DNA from: Christensenella sp. UBA4651
GTDB lineage: Bacteria > Bacillota > Clostridia > Christensenellales > UBA1242
DNA: 11,613 bases
NCBI GenBank assembly: GCA_002405615.1
Contig: DHMD01000026.1
Span: 1,591 to 13,203 of the forward strand
Direction: 5' to 3'
Shown piece by piece: positions 7,313 through 11,613 of this stretch (its first letter is position 1; every line of letters begins with the position of its first letter). The position numbers were made by a program, and so were the translations under genes. The notes below the pieces were generated by a model. That model was not told the origin of the DNA and did not search any database. It worked only from the letters and a program-made list of their open reading frames with translations.

Positions 7313-8976
7313 GAATTTTCGTCATAAACATACACATATAGAAATTCTGAGTAGTATTCCATACCTTGCGCCTTTAGGACAACGGTATATTTGCCCTCTT
7401 TTACAAATTCTATGATAAAGTTCGGATACATTGCGTCTTTGTGTGCTACTTTGTTTGCTCCCAAAATGACACGGTCGCCATTCGCATCGTAGAATAGAAA
7501 TTCTAGCAACTGGTTCTCGATGAGTTTGCCCGCCTCATCGTGAACAGCATAGTCGGCAGTAAACGAAGCAGAGCCGTTGTGCATATAAATCACAGTCTTT
7601 TCCGCTGCGGTAGTAGTAATAGTGATTGCGTTTCTGTAGTTATAAAATTCTATCGTTTGGCTAGCAGTGCTGCCGTCCGTAGCCTTGATAATCAACCTCC
7701 CCATTCCGACAGTTTGCCCATAAGACACTTTTAGCATACCGTTATCCGCTTGGGTTACTGTGATATTTTCGGCATCGTAGTCCCACTTTTGGTTACAAAA
7801 CTCACTAATTTCTGGGTCAACATATACGACTGAATTTTCTGAATCATCATCACTATAATACAGGCAGTATTGCTTATCTTTATTGGTCAGAGCATACTCC
7901 TCTGTACATTCGGAATTATAAACTTTCGCTGAAATGTCGTCATTTGTTGCTAGCTTATAAACTCGGATATTAATACGCTCACTCAGGCTGTCATAATAGA
8001 AATTGTAGCCCGAATCGAGTATACCTTTTTGGATAACATCAGTACCACAATCCACGACATAGAAACCTTGGAAAACGGTCTTTTGATTTGTAGCCAACGT
8101 GTAGCCTTCGTTCTGCACAAACAGGCGTTTGTTAGTAGAGTTTGCGATATAGTTGTCGCAATCAAGGTAAGTTGATTTTTCGGTAAACATACAGTTGTCT
8201 AGACTTTGGTCGCTAGAAATTTTGAGTACATAGCCAATACTCTTGTCTGATGTAGAGTAAAGTTCATAATTTTTGATACCGTATTCGTCCAAGGTGTAGT
8301 CAAGCTCGTCCATATTTGCATTCAAAATTGAGAGAGATAGGTCATCACGGCGCTCCATTACGGTTACTCTAATTGTTTTGGGCAAAATCTCGTAGCCCGA
8401 ATTTGCATTGGGATTTACGCCTGTTTTGGCTACGATTTTGATAGCACCATCGCCCACAGAATTTGCGGTAATCACACCAGAGGCATCAATGTCGAGAATT
8501 TCGGGAGTCAAACTCTCAAACGTATAGCCCATATTGTAGCCCTTGTTGATTTTTAGGTAATTGCGACTAGAAGATAGCATATCGGCAGTTTTGCCAAACT
8601 CCATAGCAAAATCGGTGCATTGCAAATACGTGCAATAAATCGCTTGTTCCACCTTAACTTGGACAGACTTTGTCTTGCCATTTACTGTTGATTTTATACG
8701 AGTAGTACCCGCACGCAGAGCCTCAATTCGCCCTGTCGCAGGCTCGTAATTTATTATAGTTTTGTCATACTCAATATTGATATATTGAATCATTGTGTTA
8801 GTCAATAGCGGTGCGTAGGCTACTGCGTCTGCGGCGTTTGCCGTGCCAATTTTTAGCATAATCAAACTGTCGCAATCAAACTCACACATAGCGTCTGCAT
8901 CACGATTTGCGGCGCACCCGCAAGCCAAGAATACCACCAAAAGCAACGGAAACGCCATCATATAAAATTTGCGCAT
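7300..8976 (-). CDS. Putative Big_2-domain lipoprotein
   Basis: From the ATG at 8976 the protein has 558 residues. It starts with a basic n-region (MRK), a hydrophobic core (about 5-17) and then LACGCA, a lipobox-like site with Cys19 or Cys21 as the lipidation candidate. Neither cysteine has a perfect [LVI][ASTVI][GAS]C context, so lipidation is likely but unproven. Residues about 60-110 (the 'INYEPATGRIEALRAGTTRI' segment) and 118-206 ('ILDIDASGVITANSVGDG') are Big_2 immunoglobulin-like domains; about 394-450 may be a third, and the last 100 residues look beta-rich. Such domains usually mediate adhesion or act as spacers on surface proteins. A TTG twelve bases upstream would add four residues, but it overlaps the ribosome binding site, so the ATG is preferred. 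It has its own promoter and lies between ftsZ and the large surface gene. Confidence 0.87.
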   Translation of the reverse strand: MRKFYMMAFPLLLVVFLACGCAANRDADAMCEFDCDSLIMLKIGTANAADAVAYAPLLTNTMIQYINIEYDKTIINYEPATGRIEALRAGTTRIKSTVNGKTKSVQVKVEQAIYCTYLQCTDFAMEFGKTADMLSSSRNYLKINKGYNMGYTFESLTPEILDIDASGVITANSVGDGAIKIVAKTGVNPNANSGYEILPKTIRVTVMERRDDLSLSILNANMDELDYTLDEYGIKNYELYSTSDKSIGYVLKISSDQSLDNCMFTEKSTYLDCDNYIANSTNKRLFVQNEGYTLATNQKTVFQGFYVVDCGTDVIQKGILDSGYNFYYDSLSERINIRVYKLATNDDISAKVYNSECTEEYALTNKDKQYCLYYSDDDSENSVVYVDPEISEFCNQKWDYDAENITVTQADNGMLKVSYGQTVGMGRLIIKATDGSTASQTIEFYNYRNAITITTTAAEKTVIYMHNGSASFTADYAVHDEAGKLIENQLLEFLFYDANGDRVILGANKVAHKDAMYPNFIIEFVKEGKYTVVLKAQGMEYYSEFLYVYVYDENSLTK

Positions 8977-8979
8977 ATT

Positions 8980-8986
8980 CTCCCCC
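8980..8986 (-). promoter_or_regulatory. G5 ribosome binding site that decides the lipoprotein start
   Basis: GGGGGAG lies directly before AATATG. The upstream TTG would have its own first bases inside this site, so translation should begin at the ATG at 8974-8976. The context TGGGGGAGAATATG closely matches that of the large surface protein gene (TGGGGGAAATATG). Confidence 0.7.
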
Positions 8987-9002
8987 AAATAATACTGCTT
9001 TT

Positions 9003-9031
9003 AGTATAAAAAACTCTATGCCAAAAGTCAA
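9003..9031 (-). promoter_or_regulatory. Sigma-A promoter of the lipoprotein gene
   Basis: On the minus strand TTGACT (9026-9031) and TATACT (9003-9008) are exactly 17 bases apart. Transcription should start near 8996, giving a leader of about 20 bases. It lies just downstream of the ftsZ terminator, so the lipoprotein gene is transcribed separately from ftsAZ. Confidence 0.88.
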
Positions 9032-9052
9032 GAAAAAAGGCGAATTTTGTAT

Positions 9053-9082
9053 ATAAAAAAGCAGGAAAAGGTACTCCTGCTT
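9053..9082 (-). terminator. Intrinsic terminator of the ftsA-ftsZ operon
   Basis: A perfect 8-base-pair stem, AAGCAGGA / TCCTGCTT (9059-9066 with 9075-9082), has an 8-base loop and runs on the minus strand into TTTTTTAT. It begins about 30 bases past the ftsZ TAA. Confidence 0.93.
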
Positions 9083-9113
9083 CTATTATTTGATATTTTT
9101 GTAAAATTATTTA

Positions 9114-10307
9114 TTATCTGCCTCTCAATTTACGCAAAAATGGAGGTATATCAGAGTCATCAATTTCCACGCTCATACGGCTAGTTTTTTCGGGTGCGGG
9201 AGCGGGTTCTGGCTCAGCAAATTCGCGCATATCCAGCCTACTATTTTCGAATGACTGAGGTTCAAATTCGTCCCTTTGAGGAGCAGTGAAAGCTTGTTGC
9301 TCGTGCTGCTCATTATCCTTACCGATTAATGTAGGTTGTCCAGTCTGGAAACCTGTAGCAATTACAGTAATTTCTACGGCGTCATCGAGCGACTCGTCAA
9401 TGCTAGCACCGAAGATGATGTTACAGTTTGGGTCAACAATTTCACGCATAAGGTCGGCAGCCTCGTGAACTTGGTCAATAGGCAAACTAGAACCACCTTT
9501 TACATTAAAGATAATACCTGTTGCACCCTCGATAGTTGTTTCGAGAAGTGGGCTAGAAACAGCTTGGCTCAAAGCCTCAAAAATCCTCCTATCACCCCTT
9601 GCCTTACCAATACCCATATGAGCCAAACCTCTATTCTTCATCGTTGTGCGGACATCGGCAAAGTCGAGGTTGATGAGTGAGTTTTCGATAATCAGGTTAG
9701 AAATACCTTGTACGCCTTGACGCAGTACATCATCGGCGTACCTGAATGTGTCAACGATACTTGTACCTTTTGGCACGATTTTGAATAGTTTTTCGTTAGG
9801 AATAACAACGAGTGAGTCAACGGTTTTACGCAGCGCTTCCAAGCCTTTTTCTGCGTTTTCCATACGCTTACGTCCTTCAAAATTGAATGGTTTTGTTACA
9901 ACAGCGATTGTCAAAATCTCTTTTTCCCTAGTTAGCGCAGCAATCATAGGAGCAGCACCAGTACCAGTACCACCACCCATACCAGCAGTGATAAAGACTA
10001 GGTCTGCATCACTTACTGCTTGGTTCAATTCTTCGTAGTTTTCTTCTGCCGCCTTGCAACCAACCTCAGGGTCAGCACCAGCACCCCAACCACGAGTTAG
10101 TTTTGTACCGATTTGGATTCGGTAGTCTGCCTTACTGATTTGTAGTGCCTGCTTATCTGTGTTTACAGTGATAAATTCTACGCCGCTAACGCCAGCGTCA
10201 ATCATACGGTTGACAGCGTTGCTACCACCGCCACCTACACCTATAACTTTGATTTTTACAACGGGATTGTTGTTATTTTGACTATAATTATTCGTAAAAG
10301 TATCCAT
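9114..10307 (-). CDS. ftsZ: Cell division GTPase FtsZ
   Basis: FtsZ is the tubulin homologue that polymerises with GTP into the Z-ring and recruits the division machinery. The 397-residue product has the full layout: a short Asn-rich N-terminal tail, the GVGGGGSN nucleotide-binding loop (about 23-30), the tubulin signature GGGTGTG (111-117), the T7 catalytic loop NLDFAD (213-218), a variable Glu/Pro-rich linker, and the C-terminal peptide DIPPFLRKLRGR that binds FtsA and other membrane tethers. Position 74 is Trp in RGWGAGADP, where most FtsZ proteins have Leu (RGLGAGANP). An earlier in-frame ATG at 10317-10319 directly follows the ftsA stop, but the ribosome binding site GGAGGT lies inside that four-codon stretch, so I place the start at the second ATG. 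Translation is probably coupled to ftsA and ends before a strong terminator. No sigma-E cluster follows. Confidence 0.98.
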   Translation of the reverse strand: MDTFTNNYSQNNNNPVVKIKVIGVGGGGSNAVNRMIDAGVSGVEFITVNTDKQALQISKADYRIQIGTKLTRGWGAGADPEVGCKAAEENYEELNQAVSDADLVFITAGMGGGTGTGAAPMIAALTREKEILTIAVVTKPFNFEGRKRMENAEKGLEALRKTVDSLVVIPNEKLFKIVPKGTSIVDTFRYADDVLRQGVQGISNLIIENSLINLDFADVRTTMKNRGLAHMGIGKARGDRRIFEALSQAVSSPLLETTIEGATGIIFNVKGGSSLPIDQVHEAADLMREIVDPNCNIIFGASIDESLDDAVEITVIATGFQTGQPTLIGKDNEQHEQQAFTAPQRDEFEPQSFENSRLDMREFAEPEPAPAPEKTSRMSVEIDDSDIPPFLRKLRGR

Positions 10308-10311
10308 ATTT

Positions 10312-10317
10312 ACCTCC
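10312..10317 (-). promoter_or_regulatory. Ribosome binding site of ftsZ, deciding its start
   Basis: GGAGGT lies four bases before the ATG at 10305-10307 and starts within an earlier in-frame ATG that touches the ftsA stop codon. The position favours the second ATG and makes translation of ftsZ dependent on, or coupled to, ftsA termination. Confidence 0.8.
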
Positions 10318-10319
10318 AT

Positions 10320-11477
10320 TTATTTCTTAAAAATTTTGTTAAAAAACGAACTATTTGCCTGATTTTGTTTTAATGCCATATCCAATAATCCCAGTACTGC
10401 GCTTTGCTTTGGCTCGTTCATTAGCGGGATTTTTGGTTCTCTGATTGTTACCGCTTTACCCAATATTTCAAATAATTTTTCTCGTATGCCCTTGATATAC
10501 GAAATGCCACCACCAGTTAGGTTAATTCTGATTTTTTCTGGTCGCTCATAAGTGCAAGTGTCTAGACTTTTGACAATCATTTTTGCGATTTGTCGAACTT
10601 TACGCTCCACTATTTCATACACAGCGAGTGAATCTACTGTATATTTTTTGCCGTCTACATCTACTGTAATTTGCTCTAATTCGCTTGGTCTGCCAGCAAG
10701 GATTGCCCGATTTTTGATTTCCTGCGCCACTGCAAACGGAACTCGCAACAATTCACAAATATCCGCTACAATATGTCCGCCACCGAGAGAAAAGCTGCGC
10801 ATACATACCAAGCCATCGCCTACTACTACGGATACAGTTGTGCTCAAATACCCACAATCTATCAGCACCGCACTGCAATCTCTCTCCTCTGGACTAATTA
10901 GATACATACTCTCCGCCAACGGTTCTGACAAGAACTCCACAAAGGGTAGCCGCATTATCTCCACCGCCTGCAAAACTGCACCAACGAAAGACCGCTCTGC
11001 AAGAACAAAGGAAAGCGTAGCACCTAGCATTGTTGTCGTTAATCCCTTGGGGTCGATTACTCTGTCTTTGTTATCCAGTTCGAAACACACGGGACTGCGA
11101 TTTACCACCGTATGTGTTGGGCTACTACCGAAATCGTCCGCCATAAGGAATAGCTCATCGACCTCACGAGAGCCAATTTTTTTGGGTTTACCGTAGTCTT
11201 TGCTTACGCTCTTTACCTCGTTGATACTGAACTCGCCCGGAACACCAACATATAGGTGTGTAATTTTTGCCCTAGCGTTATTTTGCGCAGTCTTTATCGC
11301 AGTACAAAGGGCTTCACTCAGATTTTGAGGTTCTAGAATCTCGCCATTCATAAAGCCAGCGTACTCTATATTTGCATACCCTCGCACATCAAAAGTGCCA
11401 TTTATGCCATTATCGCCGATTAAAACAGTGATGTGGTTTGAACCGAAGTCCATTACGGCGATATTTTTCTTTGCCAT
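10320..11477 (-). CDS. ftsA: Cell division actin-like protein FtsA (divergent)
   Basis: FtsA is an actin-like ATPase that tethers FtsZ filaments to the membrane. The 385-residue protein shows the phosphate-1 motif AVMDFGSN (7-14), the phosphate-2 strand AVLIDCGYLSTTV (203-215), LGGGHI (231-236), the adenosine motif NLTGGGISYIKG (319-330), and a C-terminal amphipathic stretch SSFFNKIFKK (376-385) that fits the membrane-targeting helix. A region of about 80-170 corresponds to subdomain 1C. It is shorter than typical FtsA (about 400-440), and the phosphate-2 motif differs from the common DIGGGTTD, so it is a divergent member. The next gene, ftsZ, makes the identity firm. A near-perfect GGGAGGTGAT ribosome binding site (11483-11492) five bases upstream fixes the start. 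It is the first gene after the promoter at 11526-11554. Confidence 0.94.
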   Translation of the reverse strand: MAKKNIAVMDFGSNHITVLIGDNGINGTFDVRGYANIEYAGFMNGEILEPQNLSEALCTAIKTAQNNARAKITHLYVGVPGEFSINEVKSVSKDYGKPKKIGSREVDELFLMADDFGSSPTHTVVNRSPVCFELDNKDRVIDPKGLTTTMLGATLSFVLAERSFVGAVLQAVEIMRLPFVEFLSEPLAESMYLISPEERDCSAVLIDCGYLSTTVSVVVGDGLVCMRSFSLGGGHIVADICELLRVPFAVAQEIKNRAILAGRPSELEQITVDVDGKKYTVDSLAVYEIVERKVRQIAKMIVKSLDTCTYERPEKIRINLTGGGISYIKGIREKLFEILGKAVTIREPKIPLMNEPKQSAVLGLLDMALKQNQANSSFFNKIFKK

Positions 11478-11482
11478 ACCTC

Positions 11483-11492
11483 ATCACCTCCC
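11483..11492 (-). promoter_or_regulatory. Strong ribosome binding site of ftsA
   Basis: GGGAGGTGAT is almost fully complementary to the 16S rRNA 3' end and lies five bases before the ATG, an optimal spacing. It predicts high translation of the first division gene. Confidence 0.85.
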
Positions 11493-11525
11493 ATTTTTTG
11501 ATACTCTATGGCATTTTCATACATA

Positions 11526-11554
11526 ATTATAGTAACAAAAATAATTAAAGTCAA
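11526..11554 (-). promoter_or_regulatory. Sigma-A promoter of ftsA-ftsZ
   Basis: On the minus strand TTGACT (11549-11554) and a perfect TATAAT (11526-11531) are separated by 17 bases. Transcription should start near 11519, giving a leader of about 42 bases. ftsAZ can therefore be expressed independently of whatever lies upstream. Confidence 0.88.
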
Positions 11555-11555
11555 A

Positions 11556-11602
11556 TAAAAAAAGCAACTTTTTGAATAATTATAAATAATTTTTATTTAT
11601 AA
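11556..11602 (-). terminator. AT-only inverted repeat and weak terminator-like hairpin upstream of ftsA
   Basis: A perfect 10-base-pair inverted repeat of A and T only (11580-11589 with 11593-11602) is followed on the minus strand by AAAAAG-TTG-CTTTTT and more T residues. Together they could end transcription from a gene to the right of the window. The absence of GC pairs in the larger stem makes this uncertain, and it may simply reflect an AT-rich promoter-upstream region. Confidence 0.35.
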
Positions 11603-11613
11603 ACAGAAAAACC

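Noticed and set aside
8977..8988. TTG start for the lipoprotein, adding four residues
   Set aside because: The TTG abuts the GGGGGAG ribosome binding site that serves the ATG at 8974-8976, and the signal peptide begins naturally at MRK.
10308..10319. First ATG of ftsZ directly after the ftsA stop
   Set aside because: The GGAGGT ribosome binding site lies within these codons; the next ATG has correct spacing.
10552..11196. A 214-residue plus-strand open frame opposite ftsA
   Set aside because: It lies wholly inside a well-supported ftsA on the other strand, lacks a ribosome binding site, and its Ser/Thr-rich sequence is typical of an antisense shadow.
1..11613. CRISPR arrays, tRNA or rRNA genes, insertion sequences
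   Set aside because: I saw no regularly spaced repeats, no tRNA-like fold or CCA end, no rRNA-like sequence, and no transposase other than the recombinase tail.

Overview
The window reads as a chromosomal segment of a low-to-moderate GC Gram-positive bacterium of the Bacillota, most likely an uncultured Clostridia-type organism. Signs of this are an ftsA-ftsZ pair with strong GGAGG-type ribosome binding sites, textbook sigma-A promoters (TTGACW / TATAMT), compact stem-plus-U-tract terminators, a SpoVT-type sporulation regulator, and surface proteins with Big_2 immunoglobulin-like folds. No finer taxonomic claim is supported. Every complete gene is on the minus strand. Only a truncated recombinase at the left edge is on the plus strand.

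Right to left, in the direction of transcription: (1) 11602-11478 is an AT-rich leader with a clear promoter for the division operon. (2) ftsA (11477-10320) and ftsZ (10307-9114) are tightly coupled and end at a strong terminator (9053-9082). The FtsA is recognisable but divergent; the FtsZ is nearly canonical. (3) A Big_2-containing putative lipoprotein (8976-7300) has its own TTGACT-17-TATACT promoter. (4) A second promoter, TTGACA-18-TATAAT, overlaps the lipoprotein stop codon. It starts an apparent four-gene operon: an 1165-residue membrane-anchored surface protein of no family I recognise, a condensation-superfamily acyltransferase, a six-TM zinc-ribbon protein of the DUF6320 type, and a small protein with one Sel1-like repeat. 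The operon ends at a terminator at 971-999. (5) spoVT (909-394) follows, with a possible forespore-type promoter. (6) A bidirectional terminator (294-333) separates spoVT from the convergent 3' end of a probable large serine recombinase (1-222). That end is much more AT-rich (hand count about 27% G+C over bases 1-300) and probably marks the edge of a mobile element.

How the genes may work together: FtsA and FtsZ form the cytokinetic ring at the membrane. The two surface proteins, which share an unusual G5-type ribosome binding site, are exported and held at the membrane by a lipid or an N-terminal helix. The acyltransferase and DUF6320 pair could modify a membrane or envelope component. The layout suggests an envelope locus beside the division genes, but a functional link is inference. 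The surface/acyltransferase operon is the best candidate here for something undescribed.
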